Below are positions 26,504 to 35,607 of a stretch of 54,732 nucleotides of DNA, piece by piece. Origin of the DNA: Bacillota bacterium. Lineage in GTDB: Bacteria > Bacillota > Limnochordia > Limnochordales > ZCTH02-B6. Made by a program: the position numbers and the translations under genes. The DNA lies in contig JACDOI010000012.1 in NCBI GenBank assembly GCA_017656145.1, positions 1 to 54,732 of the forward strand, given 5' to 3'. The stretch's first letter is position 1; every line of letters starts with the position of its first letter. The notes below the pieces were generated by a model that was not told where the DNA came from, did no database searches, and saw only the letters and a list, made by a program, of their open reading frames with translations.

Positions 26504-27727
26504 ATGGACTCCCTTCTCAGGGTCGAACAGGTCACCAAGGTGTTCGGGCGCCGCTCCGAACGGGCCCTCAAGATGCTCGCGCAAGGGTTCGGCAAGGACG
26601 AGATCTTGCGGGAAACCGGAGCCACCGTCGGCGTCCACAGCGCCTCATTCACCGTCAACCGGGGCGAAATCTTCGTCATTATGGGCTTGTCGGGCAGCGG
26701 CAAGTCCACCTTGATCCGTTGCATTAACCGCCTCATCGAGCCATCGGCGGGCCGGGTTTTCCTCGGAGATCAGGACGTGACAGCCGCCGACGAGCGCGCT
26801 TTGCGAGAGATCCGCCGCCGGCGGATGTCCATGGTATTCCAGCGGTTCGCGCTGTTTCCTCACCTCAACGTAGCCGAGAACGTCGCCTACGGGCTCAGAG
26901 TCCGGGGGGTGCCGCCGTCGGAACGCCGGCGCCGGGCGATGGAAATCTTGGAGCGGGTGGGCCTGGCCAGATGGGCCGATGCTCCCATCCAGCGCTTGAG
27001 CGGCGGCATGCAGCAGCGGGTCGGCCTCGGCAGGGCCATCGTCACCGATCCGGAGATCCTCCTCATGGACGAGCCGTTCAGCGCCTTGGATCCCCTGATC
27101 CGGCGGGACATGCAGGATGAGTTGCTGCGCCTCCAGTCCGACCTCAAGAAGACCATCGTATTCATCACCCACGATCTGGACGAGGCCCTGAAACTGGGCG
27201 ATCGGGTCGCGGTGATGAAAGACGGTGTCATCCACCAGATCGGGGCACCGGAAGAAATCTTGCAAGAGCCGGCCACCGACTATGTGGCCGAATTCGTCCG
27301 GGGCGTCAGTCCCCAGCACGTGCTCACCGCCCGCCACATCATGCAGACTCCCGGCGCGCTGGTCAAAGTCAAGGACGGGCCCCGGGTCGCGCTGCGGGAG
27401 ATGGAAGCGGAAGGTTTGTCCAGCGCCTTCGTCGTCGACGAGGCCGGGCGACTGGTCGGGCTGGTGCTGGCCGACGATGCCGTCCGGGCCATATCCGAAG
27501 GCCGCCGCAACTTGCGGGAAATCGCCGTCAAAGACAGCCCCCGGGTCGCACCGGACACACTCATGGACGATCTCCTTCCCATCGCGGCCGAAGCCCGCTA
27601 CCCAATCGCGGTCGTCGACGACGATGGGCGCCTGCTCGGCATCATCGCCCGGGTTCACGTCCTGAGCGGTCTTGTGGCCCACCGGCGGGAACCGGCGGAT
27701 GGACGGAAACCGGGGGAAGGAGCTTAA
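26504..27727 (+). CDS. Glycine betaine/proline ABC ATPase (ProV/OpuAA type)
   Basis: A 407-residue ATPase with the ProV-specific N-terminus (VTKVFGRRSERALKMLAQGFGKDEIL). Walker A is GLSGSGKST, the Q-loop FQRFALFPHLNVAENVAYG, signature LSGGMQQRVGLGRAI, Walker B ILLMDEPFSALDPLIR, H-loop FITHDLDEALK. Two CBS domains occupy residues ~280-395 and in OpuA relatives sense ionic strength. The ATG at 26504 has only a modest GGGGA upstream. It is the first subunit gene of a three-gene betaine importer. Confidence 0.93.
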   Translation: MDSLLRVEQVTKVFGRRSERALKMLAQGFGKDEILRETGATVGVHSASFTVNRGEIFVIMGLSGSGKSTLIRCINRLIEPSAGRVFLGDQDVTAADERALREIRRRRMSMVFQRFALFPHLNVAENVAYGLRVRGVPPSERRRRAMEILERVGLARWADAPIQRLSGGMQQRVGLGRAIVTDPEILLMDEPFSALDPLIRRDMQDELLRLQSDLKKTIVFITHDLDEALKLGDRVAVMKDGVIHQIGAPEEILQEPATDYVAEFVRGVSPQHVLTARHIMQTPGALVKVKDGPRVALREMEAEGLSSAFVVDEAGRLVGLVLADDAVRAISEGRRNLREIAVKDSPRVAPDTLMDDLLPIAAEARYPIAVVDDDGRLLGIIARVHVLSGLVAHRREPADGRKPGEGA

Positions 27728-27728
27728 A

Positions 27729-28580
27729 GTGGTGAACGCCTGGTTTCGGATCCCGTTGGGGCCGTGGATCGACGCGGCGACCGGAGTGCTGGTAGTCAAT
27801 TTGCGGGGCGTTTTCCGGAGCATCAGCGACTGGATCGGCGTCGTCCTCGGAGCCGTGGAAGGCGTACTGCGTGGTGCGCCGTTTTGGCTCGTGCTTCTTG
27901 TCGTCAGCCTCCTCGCTTGGAAGGTGGCGGGCCGGGGCCCAGGGCTGTTTGCCGGGGCAGGCCTGTTGTTCATCGCGGGGATAGGCTTGTGGGACCGGGC
28001 GATGATCACCCTCGCTTTAGTCCTGACGGCCACCCTCGTTTCCATGATCCTCGGTATTCCGTTGGGAATTCTCGCGGCCCGCTCCCGGACGCTGGACGCC
28101 GTGTTGCGCCCAGTGCTGGACGTCATGCAGACGATGCCCAGCTTCGTCTACCTGATCCCGGCCTTAATGTTGTTTGGCATCGGTCGAGTGCCGGGCGTCA
28201 TCGCGACCGTCGTGTTTGCCATGCCGCCAGCCATCCGCCTGACAAACCTGGGCATTCGCCAGGTGCCCCGGGACGTGGTGGAGGCGGCCCGGGCGTTCGG
28301 TGCCACCCCGAGCCAGCTGTTGTTCGGCGTCCAGCTGCCGCTCGCGCTGCCTACCATCATGGCCGGGGTCAATCAGACCATCCTGCTATCGCTGTCCATG
28401 GTCGTCATCGCCGCGATGATCGGCGCTGGAGGGCTCGGCGGGGTCGTCTTGACCGCCATACAACGGGTGCAGATCGGAACAGGGTTCGAAGGCGGCATTG
28501 CCATCGTGATCCTGGCCATCGTTCTCGACCGCATCACTCAAGCACTGGCCCGGAACCGGCGAGGCCGGAACGACTCCTGA
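27729..28580 (+). CDS. Glycine betaine/proline ABC permease (ProW/OpuAB type)
   Basis: A permease of about 283 residues with six to seven membrane segments. Typical ProW landmarks are MQTMPSFVYLIPALMLFGIGRVPGVIATVVFAMPP and the coupling loop VEAARAFGATPSQLLFGVQLPLALPTIMAG. Two consecutive GTG codons (27729, 27732) follow AAGGAG; either can be the start. The ATPase stop lies 1 bp upstream, so translation is coupled. Confidence 0.92.
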   Translation: MVNAWFRIPLGPWIDAATGVLVVNLRGVFRSISDWIGVVLGAVEGVLRGAPFWLVLLVVSLLAWKVAGRGPGLFAGAGLLFIAGIGLWDRAMITLALVLTATLVSMILGIPLGILAARSRTLDAVLRPVLDVMQTMPSFVYLIPALMLFGIGRVPGVIATVVFAMPPAIRLTNLGIRQVPRDVVEAARAFGATPSQLLFGVQLPLALPTIMAGVNQTILLSLSMVVIAAMIGAGGLGGVVLTAIQRVQIGTGFEGGIAIVILAIVLDRITQALARNRRGRNDS

Positions 28581-28622
28581 CGCCGCCGGCCGGGGCCGGC
28601 CCTTGTGGGGAGGCATGCGAAG

Positions 28623-29498
28623 ATGACACTTCGCTGGATTGTACTGGCCATCGTCGCCGCAGTCGTCGCGGCCGCGGTGATCAACTTCTTGCCGGATCAA
28701 GCACCCGGCCAGGCGAGCCTTGTCCGGATCGCCATGCCCCCGTGGACGACATCGCCGCCGCCCACGTATGTGGCCAAGGCCATGCTCGAAGATCTGTATG
28801 GCCTTTCCGTTGCCATAGAGGAGACGGACGTGGGTGTGGCCTGGCAGTCGGTGGCCAACGGCGATATCGACCTGTTGGTCGACGCGTGGTTGCCCAACTT
28901 GCACGCCAACTACCTGGAAGCCCACCGGGACAACGTGGAGATCTTGGGCGAGCCGCTGTACCAGGGTGCCGACCTGGGCTGGGCGGTGCCCGCCTACGTT
29001 CCCGCCGACAGCGTCGAAGACTTGAAGGACGAATCCATCGCGGCCATGTGCAACCGACGGGTTATCGGCATCGACCCCGGGGCGGGCATGATGCGGGTAT
29101 CGCAGCAGGTGCTGGAGGCGTACGATTTGGATTGGGAACTGGTGGAAGGAAGCGAATTCGCCATGCTCACCGCCCTCGACGATGCAGTGCGCAACCGGGA
29201 GTGCATCGTGTTTCTCGCCTGGCGGCCGCACTTCATGTTCGCCCAGCACGACCTGAAGTTCTTGGAGGATCCCCTGGGTCTGTGGACCCGGGACAACGCG
29301 GTGAAAGTGGCCCGGCGGGGGTTCTCCGAAGACTTCCCCGGCCCTGCCCGGCTCCTCGGGAGATGGCGACTGCCCATCGAGGACGTGGAGCAGATGATCA
29401 ACGAGATCGAGGTGAACGGCCGCCCGCCGGAAGAAGTGGCCGGGGAATGGGTGGCGGCCAACCGCGACCGAATCCGGGCGTGGCAGGAAGCGGACTGA
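28623..29498 (+). CDS. Glycine betaine binding protein (ProX/OpuAC type)
   Basis: A 291-residue binding protein with one N-terminal hydrophobic segment (residues ~5-24) and no lipobox Cys, so it may be secreted or membrane-anchored. Family landmarks are VRIAMPPWTTSPPPTYVAKAMLEDLYG, GDIDLLVDAWLPN, GIDPGAGMM and the Trp-rich FLAWRPHFMFAQHDLKFLEDP. Trp residues in these segments are candidates for the aromatic cage around the trimethylammonium group. ATG at 28623 has GGGAGG 9 nt upstream. It closes the importer operon. Confidence 0.9.
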   Translation: MTLRWIVLAIVAAVVAAAVINFLPDQAPGQASLVRIAMPPWTTSPPPTYVAKAMLEDLYGLSVAIEETDVGVAWQSVANGDIDLLVDAWLPNLHANYLEAHRDNVEILGEPLYQGADLGWAVPAYVPADSVEDLKDESIAAMCNRRVIGIDPGAGMMRVSQQVLEAYDLDWELVEGSEFAMLTALDDAVRNRECIVFLAWRPHFMFAQHDLKFLEDPLGLWTRDNAVKVARRGFSEDFPGPARLLGRWRLPIEDVEQMINEIEVNGRPPEEVAGEWVAANRDRIRAWQEAD

Positions 29499-29605
29499 TC
29501 CAAGTGCGCGGGGTCCCGACCGAATCAACCCACGAACAGGAATTGTGCGAGAGAGGCAGAATTAGTCCTGAGTATGCATTGACGTTGACGGCGGGGGGCT
29601 GAACC

Positions 29606-30988
29606 GTGCTGATTCGCGATCAAGCCGGGCGCACCGCGCGGCTGTTGCTGTATTCGGGAATCGGATGGTTGTGCGTCGCGGCCGCCGCAGGGGCGGGTGC
29701 GGCGCTGGCCGCCGGCGGATTCGTGCCGGCAGCCGCCGGGGGCGGCGCCCCCTGGGCGTTCGTCCGCCTGTTGCAGCCCGTGTTCCTCAACGCCCTCGTG
29801 TTCGGCTGGGCGGCCATGGCCGGGGTGGGTGTCGCCCTCCTTGTCATGCACCGCACCCACGGGACCGCGTTGCACAGCGAACCCTTGGGCCAGCTGGCCG
29901 TCTGGGTGTGGAACGCCGCCAACGGGGCCGGCATCGCCGGGCTTGGGCTCGGCCTTCGGGCCGGCGGCCCGCTCGCGGAGTACATCTGGCCCGCCAAGCT
30001 GGCCTGGTTTCTCGGGCTGCTTCTTGTGTTATACAATGTGGCCCGCACCTTGTCCCGAACCCGGCAGCCCCTTTATGTGAGCGACTGGTACCTTCTGGCC
30101 GCACTGGCGTGGACAGCCGTCGTGTATCCCTTGGGAACGGGCTTGTGGCTGCCGGAAGGTTTGGGGAGCGGCCCCATGGGCGCGTTGCTGTACGGCATGT
30201 ACACGCAGGGCATCGTTTGGCTATGGGCTGTTCCCTTGGCGTTGGGCGCGGCTCTCTATGTCGCCCCGTCCATCGCCGGGCACCCGCTTTACAGCGGCAA
30301 GCTGGCCCAGCTGGGTTTGTGGGGGCTGGCTCTTTATGCCGGCACCGGGATTCAGCGGTTGTGGGGTGCGTCGCTTCCCGGCTGGGTCCAAGCCCTGCCC
30401 GCGGCGCTGGGCGCTTTGACGTTGGTCCCAGCGCTGGCCGCAGCGGCCAACCTCCATCACACGGTTCGGCCCCGCTGGGCCGCGCTGGCAGGTACGCCGG
30501 CCGGACGCTTCCTCCAGCTCGGTTCCGGCCTGCTGGTTCTGGCGGCGGTCCAAGCGGCCATAGAGCCCCTTGGGATCGTTCAATCCCGCATCCACGCAAC
30601 CCAGTGGGCAGCGGCGGCGCCGTTGACGGCCCTGTTGGGCGGGGCAACATTCCTGTTGTTTGCCGGCGTTTACGAACTTTTGCCCATGCTCAGACGTCCC
30701 GCTGATCGCCTGCAGGCGCCTCTTTACGGGCCCCGGGCGGCCCGCTGGCACGCGGGCGCTTCCAGCCTGGGCGTCGTCTTGTTCGTCGCCGGCCTGTGGC
30801 TTGGGGGCACGTTGCAAGCCGTGCAGCGCGCAGCCTTCAGCCCGGCCGCCCTTCAGCCGGCGCTGGCCCTTCAGGCGGCCGGCCTGGCCTTGTTCTTGGT
30901 TGCCCAGGTGTTCCTTGTGTACACGGTCGCGCGCGCTGCCGTCGCACCCCGGGAAGTCCAGTTGCCGGTCACCATTACCTACCCGTGA
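29606..30988 (+). CDS. CcoN-like membrane protein without metal-binding histidines
   Basis: A 460-residue protein with about 12 membrane segments. Its layout follows subunit I of cbb3-type heme-copper oxidases: LLQPVFLNALVFGWAA near residue 60, MYTQGIVWLWAVPLALGAALYVAP near 200-220, AGTGIQRLWGASLPGWVQ near 245-262, and HATQWAAAAPLTALLGG near 330-346. Aligned by eye to CcoN, the low-spin heme His is Phe60, the CuB His residues are Gln201, Gln250 and Arg251, and the two axial His of the active-site and low-spin hemes are Ala338 and Leu340. It therefore cannot bind the oxidase cofactors. GTG at 29606 follows GGGGGG. No ccoO/P or other respiratory gene is adjacent. Family call is fairly firm, function unknown; a small-molecule sensor or transporter is conceivable. 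Confidence 0.75.
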   Translation: MLIRDQAGRTARLLLYSGIGWLCVAAAAGAGAALAAGGFVPAAAGGGAPWAFVRLLQPVFLNALVFGWAAMAGVGVALLVMHRTHGTALHSEPLGQLAVWVWNAANGAGIAGLGLGLRAGGPLAEYIWPAKLAWFLGLLLVLYNVARTLSRTRQPLYVSDWYLLAALAWTAVVYPLGTGLWLPEGLGSGPMGALLYGMYTQGIVWLWAVPLALGAALYVAPSIAGHPLYSGKLAQLGLWGLALYAGTGIQRLWGASLPGWVQALPAALGALTLVPALAAAANLHHTVRPRWAALAGTPAGRFLQLGSGLLVLAAVQAAIEPLGIVQSRIHATQWAAAAPLTALLGGATFLLFAGVYELLPMLRRPADRLQAPLYGPRAARWHAGASSLGVVLFVAGLWLGGTLQAVQRAAFSPAALQPALALQAAGLALFLVAQVFLVYTVARAAVAPREVQLPVTITYP

Positions 30989-32672
30989 CACCTGCTTCAA
31001 CTGCGCCCCAAGCCCGGACCGTCTCGCCCGCGGGCCGGGTCCCCCGCCGGGGTTCCGCCCGGCGGGGAGTGGCCGGTGCCGTGGCCACGTCCAGTACGGC
31101 CACTTGGCCCTCGGCCAGCCGGGGCAACGCCTCCTGGACCGCCCGGGCCAGTTGCTCCCCGTTCTCCACCCGGTATCCGGCCGCCCCGCACGCCCGGGCG
31201 TAGGCCGCCCAGTCGGGATTGTGCAAGGCTGTGCCGAACGGGCGGCGGCCCGTCTGTCGCTGCAGGAACTCTTCCTCCGCGTACCGGCCGTCCCGCAAAA
31301 CGACGCACGCAATGGCCAACCGGTGCTGGACCGCGGTGGCGAGCTCCGCCATGCTCATGGCAAACCCACCGTCGCCGGTAAACGCCACCACCTGCCGCGA
31401 GGGCGCGGCCAATTTCGCCCCGATGGCACCGGGCAACCCAAACCCCACGGTACGCCAGTGGCCCGACAAAAGCAGCCGAATTTCCGGCCCCCGGAAATAG
31501 CGGCTGAACCAGAAGGCGTTGTTGCCCACATCAAGCGACACCGCGGCCCCCGGCACCAGCGCCCGGCCCACCGCCGCGGCCACCGCCGCCGGATGCAACG
31601 GCCCGGACATGTCCGATGCTACCTGAGCGATCTCCCCATCCCACGACCGGCGGGCCTGATCCGCCGCGGCCGCCCACTCGGGCCGGTACGTTCGGCCAAG
31701 GGCAGCCGCAAGGCGCGGTAACACGTCCGCCGCATCGCCCCAGATGCCCAGGTCGACGGGGCACGCAAGCCCGATGTGCTCCAGGCGCCGGTCAATCTGA
31801 ATGATCCGGGCGTGGGGCGCGGCGTACTCCGGGTGCCACCACGTTGTTCCCACCACCAGAACCAGATCGGCCCGACCCAGCACGTCGGCGGCGGCTTGGG
31901 TGCCGAACGGGCCGATGACCCCCACGTTCCACGGGTTCTCGGCCGGCACCAGGCCGATGGCCGGCATGGTGTGGACGATGGGCGCCTGCAGCCGCTCGGC
32001 CAGTTCCAACAACGCCCCCACGGCGTGCCGGACCCCAAGACCCGCAAACAAGACCGGCCGGTTGGCCTCCTCAAGCCACCGGGCCGCTTGCCCGATACGC
32101 TCCGGATCGATCTCCACCCGGCCGCCAAAGTCCTGGAAAGGCTCCTCCACCCGGACATCAGGAATCGTTTCCATCCAGAGATTTTTCGGCACGCCCACCC
32201 GCACCGGCGACGACTCAAGGGTCGCCCGGCGCAACGCCTGGCTGAAGATGCGGCAAGCCTGGCCACCATCGGCCAGCGTGCGGCTGAACGCGGTCGCTTC
32301 CCGGTACAAGCCGTCGGTGTCTGCGTCCTGCGGCCAGCCGGTGCCGGCCCGCCGGGTGGGCAGTTCCCCGGTGATGGCCAAAAGCGGCACCCGGTCCATG
32401 GCCGCGTCGTAGATGCCGTTCAGCATCTGCACGGCGCCCGGGCCCGAATCGGCCACGCAAGCGGCAAGGCGGCCGGACATCTTGCCGTAGGCCGAAGCCA
32501 TCAGCGCCGCGGCCCCTTCGTGCCGGCACACCACGAACCGGGGCCGGCCCTCCCGTCGAAGCTCTTCCAGCAAAGGCAGTAGCGTGTCCCCGGGAACGCC
32601 GAACACGACATCGATGCCCCACGCCTGCATTTGCCTGACCACGTATTGGACGACGGTCATCTCCCCGCGCAA
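30975..32672 (-). CDS. TPP-dependent enzyme, acetolactate synthase large-subunit-like
   Basis: A protein of about 565 residues with the three-domain layout of acetohydroxyacid synthase/benzoylformate decarboxylase relatives. The catalytic Glu lies in CRHEGAAALMASAYGK. The TPP motif begins FTGDGGFAMSMAELATAVQ, and the second metal ligand is probably the Asp in VVLRDGRYAEEE. No regulatory small subunit gene is near and no ilv genes flank it, so branched-chain biosynthesis is doubtful; a decarboxylase or carboligase on another 2-oxoacid is possible. TTG at 32672 is chosen because AGGAGG lies 8 nt upstream; an ATG at 32660 is too far from it. Its 3' end overlaps the CcoN-like gene on the other strand by 14 bp. 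Confidence 0.85.
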   Translation of the reverse strand: MRGEMTVVQYVVRQMQAWGIDVVFGVPGDTLLPLLEELRREGRPRFVVCRHEGAAALMASAYGKMSGRLAACVADSGPGAVQMLNGIYDAAMDRVPLLAITGELPTRRAGTGWPQDADTDGLYREATAFSRTLADGGQACRIFSQALRRATLESSPVRVGVPKNLWMETIPDVRVEEPFQDFGGRVEIDPERIGQAARWLEEANRPVLFAGLGVRHAVGALLELAERLQAPIVHTMPAIGLVPAENPWNVGVIGPFGTQAAADVLGRADLVLVVGTTWWHPEYAAPHARIIQIDRRLEHIGLACPVDLGIWGDAADVLPRLAAALGRTYRPEWAAAADQARRSWDGEIAQVASDMSGPLHPAAVAAAVGRALVPGAAVSLDVGNNAFWFSRYFRGPEIRLLLSGHWRTVGFGLPGAIGAKLAAPSRQVVAFTGDGGFAMSMAELATAVQHRLAIACVVLRDGRYAEEEFLQRQTGRRPFGTALHNPDWAAYARACGAAGYRVENGEQLARAVQEALPRLAEGQVAVLDVATAPATPRRAEPRRGTRPAGETVRAWGAVEAGVTGR

Positions 32673-32811
32673 TGCCAATCCCTCCTTGCCGCTATCACCT
32701 CGGGTAGTCTTTCCCGCCCAGCCCGCGGTTACCCGGAAGAAGGATTCCCGGCCCGGCCGGCCAATGAGGAGAACCCGGGCAAAGCAGGCCGGACTCAAGG
32801 AGATGACGACG

Positions 32812-33435
32812 ATGCATCACGTTTCGGCACCCGTAGTCGCGGTCGGCTCGACCAATCCGGCCAAGGCGGGCGCAGCGGCCTCGGTAATGGGCCGGGCCTT
32901 TCCCGGCGCCCGGGTCGTGACCGTCGCGGTGGAAAGCGGTGTGAGCCGTCAGCCCATGAGCGCGGCCGAAACGGAACGGGGCGCTCGCAACCGGGCGGCG
33001 CGGGCTCTGGACGCCTGCCCGGACGCCCGGTACGGCATCGGCCTGGAAGGCGGCTTCGAGCCCGGCGCGGGCGGCGGCCATCTGGTCAACTGCTGCGCTG
33101 TGGCCGCCCGGGACGGCCTGGTGGCCGTTGCCTGGGGCGTTCGGTTTCCGCTGCCCCCCGCAGTCGTCGAGCGGCTTTGGGCCGGGGAGGAACTGGCCAC
33201 TGTTATGGACCGGTTGAGCCGGACATCCCAGAGCAAAGCGCGCCTGGGGGCGGTGGGCATCCTCACGGGCGGCCTGCTGACCCGGGAAGCCTTGTGGGAG
33301 CAAGCCATCGCCTGCGCGCTCATCCCCCATCTGAACCCGGACCTGTACCGTCCAGCTCCCGGCGACCGGCGTTATGACCCGCCGGCACACCGCCTCCCAG
33401 CGGGTCCGGGTCAGGGGGATAGTCCTAAAACTTGA
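32812..33435 (+). CDS. Inosine/xanthosine triphosphatase, YjjX/DUF84 family
   Basis: A 207-residue protein related to YjjX, which hydrolyses ITP and XTP to keep deaminated purines out of nucleic acids. It opens VVAVGSTNPAKAGAAASVM, then VTVAVESGVSRQPMSAAETERGARNRAARAL, GIGLEGGFE (conserved acidic pair) and VGILTGGLLTRE. A Pro-rich C-terminal tail of about 25 residues is extra. ATG at 32812 follows AAGGAG with about 9 nt spacing. It is divergent from the TPP enzyme gene and its stop codon lies within the promoter of the thiamine operon. Confidence 0.85.
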   Translation: MHHVSAPVVAVGSTNPAKAGAAASVMGRAFPGARVVTVAVESGVSRQPMSAAETERGARNRAARALDACPDARYGIGLEGGFEPGAGGGHLVNCCAVAARDGLVAVAWGVRFPLPPAVVERLWAGEELATVMDRLSRTSQSKARLGAVGILTGGLLTREALWEQAIACALIPHLNPDLYRPAPGDRRYDPPAHRLPAGPGQGDSPKT

Positions 33436-33460
33436 CAGCGCCGGCCGGAGGGAGTAGTGT
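33432..33460 (+). promoter_or_regulatory. Promoter of the TPP-riboswitch operon
   Basis: A perfect -35 TTGACA (33432-33437) and a weak -10 TAGTGT (33455-33460) with a 17-bp spacer lie about 75 bp before the riboswitch. The -35 box overlaps the stop codon of the YjjX-like gene. Confidence 0.5.
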
Positions 33461-33535
33461 GGAAGAGAACGGCATTTGTCCGACAAGTGCATAAGCGCCC
33501 TGCCGGCGCCCGGTGGTGGCCGTCGGCGGGCCCGT

Positions 33536-33624
<89 letters not shown>

Positions 33625-33638
33625 GACTCTCAGAACAC

Positions 33639-33682
33639 GCGACCGCTCACCCTGGCGGGGATTGGGCGGTCGTTTTCATTTT
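33639..33682 (+). terminator. Riboswitch expression platform: intrinsic terminator
   Basis: GCGACCGC at 33639-33646 pairs with GCGGTCGT at 33666-33673 (one G-U pair), followed by TTTTCATTTT to 33682. It lies between the TPP aptamer and the first gene, in the position of the regulated terminator. Confidence 0.75.
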
Positions 33683-33702
33683 GCAAGGGGGGTGGTCGGG
33701 GC

Positions 33703-34545
33703 ATGGCGGTTTGGCGGGCGGCAAGGGAAAGGTTTCCCGTTGTCGCCTTCTCCATTGCCCTGCTGGCCGCATGGGAGGCCGCCGTCCGGCTGCTGGACGT
33801 ACCCAAGTATCTCCTTCCTGCCCCCAGCGGGATATTGAACGCCCTGATAGCTTCCATGGCTACGCTCGTTGCCGTGCACACTCCCGTCACCCTGGCCGAG
33901 GCCGGCGTAGGGCTTCTCATGGCGCTGGCGGCCGGAGTCGTTACCGGCGGTGCGGTCCATGCGTTCCCCCTCGCCCGCCGAACGGTCTACCCGCTGCTCG
34001 TCGTCTCGCAAACCGTGCCGGTCATGGTTCTCGCCCCGCTGCTCGTCATCTGGTTCGGCTACGGAGCTCTCCCCAAACTGCTGCTCGTCGCCATCGCCTG
34101 CTACTTTCCCATCGCCGTGGCGGTGGTCGACGGCTTGGACAGCGCCGACGCCGGCATGCTGAAGCTGTTGCGGTCCATGGGCGCCCGGCCGTGGCAACAG
34201 TTCATCATGGTCAAGGTGCCGGCGGCCCTTTCCAGCCTGTTTACCGGCTTGCGGGTGGCGGCCAGCTACGCGGTGATGGCAGCGGTCGTCGCCGAGTGGA
34301 TGGGGGCGGAAGCCGGGCTTGGCACGTTCATCGTCCGGTCGGCCCATTCGTTCCGCACCGAGCACGTCTTTGCCGGCATCGTCCTCGTTTCCCTTTACTC
34401 GGTCGGGCTGTTTGTGGTCGTGGACGCGGTTCGCCGGCGGGCGCTGCCCTGGGAGATCTACCTGAGGGAGGACACATGGCACCGCCAAGACTCGCAACAC
34501 CGCGCCCCGGTCGAATATCCATCGCAGGGAGGTAGTTGGGAATGA
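33703..34545 (+). CDS. Thiamine-precursor ABC permease (ThiX type)
   Basis: A 280-residue inner-membrane permease of the NitT/TauT (SsuC) family with about six segments. Landmarks are VSQTVPVMVLAPLLVIWFGYG and the coupling loop MLKLLRSMGARPWQQFIMVKVPAALSS. It lies directly behind a TPP riboswitch, so it should import thiamine or a pyrimidine precursor (formylaminopyrimidine/HMP). An in-frame ATG at 33622 lies at the riboswitch 3' end, upstream of the terminator; the ATG at 33703 after GGGGGG fits better. The stop overlaps the binding-protein start by ATGA. Confidence 0.9.
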   Translation: MAVWRAARERFPVVAFSIALLAAWEAAVRLLDVPKYLLPAPSGILNALIASMATLVAVHTPVTLAEAGVGLLMALAAGVVTGGAVHAFPLARRTVYPLLVVSQTVPVMVLAPLLVIWFGYGALPKLLLVAIACYFPIAVAVVDGLDSADAGMLKLLRSMGARPWQQFIMVKVPAALSSLFTGLRVAASYAVMAAVVAEWMGAEAGLGTFIVRSAHSFRTEHVFAGIVLVSLYSVGLFVVVDAVRRRALPWEIYLREDTWHRQDSQHRAPVEYPSQGGSWE

Positions 34546-35543
34546 ACGCGAACAGGAAGATGCTGCGAAGCCGTCTTTTGGCCATCGCGCTTGGACTGAT
34601 GGTTTTGGTGGCCCTTTGGGGGCTTCCTGTGAAAGCCCAGAGGAAAGCCATCATGCAGCTTGAATGGACGCCCAATACGAACCATACCGGAATCTACGTC
34701 GCCCTGGACAAAGGCTGGTACGCCGAGGAGGGCGTCGACCTGGAAATCGTCACCCCGGGCAGCGACACCAACGTCTTGGCGTTGGTGGCGGCAGGCCGCG
34801 CGCACTTTGGGGTCAGCGTCCAGGAGTACACGACCAGCGCCCGCACAGAAGGGTTTCCTGTCGTTTCCGTTGCGGCCATCGTCCAGCACAACACCTCCGG
34901 TTTCGCCTCCATCGGGCGGGGCATCAAAACCGCGGCCGACTTTGAAGGCAAGCGCTACGGAGGCTGGATGCTTCCGCTTGAGCGGGCGATCCTCGGTTCG
35001 ATGATGGCCCGGGACGGCGCCGACGTCGACAAGGTGCAGTTCGTCAGCATCCCCGGGAGCATCGACCTCATCACGTTGCTCACCCGGGACATCGACTTCA
35101 CCTGGATTTACTACGGCTGGCAAGGCATTGAGGCACAACTGCGAGGCGTGGAGCTGGACATCGTCATGATGAACGACTACTTCGATGCGGTGCCCGACTA
35201 TTATACGCCAATCCTGGTCACGTCCGAGTCGCTCATCGAAACCGATCCGGATCTGGTAGGCGCCGTGGTGCGAGCCACCGCCCGGGGATATACCTATGCG
35301 GCCCAAAACCCTGAGGAAGCGGCCGAGATTTTGCTCAAGTACGCCCCCGAAAACGACCCCGCACTCGTGCGCGCAAGCCAGAAGTGGCTGAGCCCCCGAT
35401 ACATCGACGATGCGCCGTACTTCGGCCACCAGCGCCTTGAGGTATGGCAAGCGTTCGGCGACTGGATGTACTCCAACGGTCTCATCCAAGAACCGTTCGA
35501 CGCTCAGGCGGCGTTCACCAACGAGTTCTTGCCGAAAGATTGA
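34542..35543 (+). CDS. Thiamine pyrimidine-precursor binding protein (ThiY, NMT1/THI5-like)
   Basis: A 333-residue secreted binding protein with a signal peptide (LLAIALGLMVLVALWGLPVKA, residues ~11-31). The mature part begins LEWTPNTNHTGIYVALDKGWYAEEGVDLEIV, the hallmark of the NMT1/THI5 group. GGWMLPLERAILGSMM and FTWIYYGWQGIEAQ follow. ATG at 34542 has GGAGGT 8 nt upstream. Together with the permease and ATPase it forms a ThiXYZ-type importer under TPP control. Confidence 0.9.
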   Translation: MNANRKMLRSRLLAIALGLMVLVALWGLPVKAQRKAIMQLEWTPNTNHTGIYVALDKGWYAEEGVDLEIVTPGSDTNVLALVAAGRAHFGVSVQEYTTSARTEGFPVVSVAAIVQHNTSGFASIGRGIKTAADFEGKRYGGWMLPLERAILGSMMARDGADVDKVQFVSIPGSIDLITLLTRDIDFTWIYYGWQGIEAQLRGVELDIVMMNDYFDAVPDYYTPILVTSESLIETDPDLVGAVVRATARGYTYAAQNPEEAAEILLKYAPENDPALVRASQKWLSPRYIDDAPYFGHQRLEVWQAFGDWMYSNGLIQEPFDAQAAFTNEFLPKD

Positions 35544-35607
35544 CCGCTCAGGTAGCGGCCCGACGGTGCCCTAACGGTTTCCGCGGTATCGGGAAGGGGT
35601 GGTGCCG

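Noticed and set aside
30975-32672. Possible loss of the TPP-enzyme metal ligand (VVLRDGRY instead of LNN/LND)
   Set aside because: Counting from the GDG motif, the ligand position falls on the Asp, which is a common alternative; only the preceding Asn is changed to Arg.
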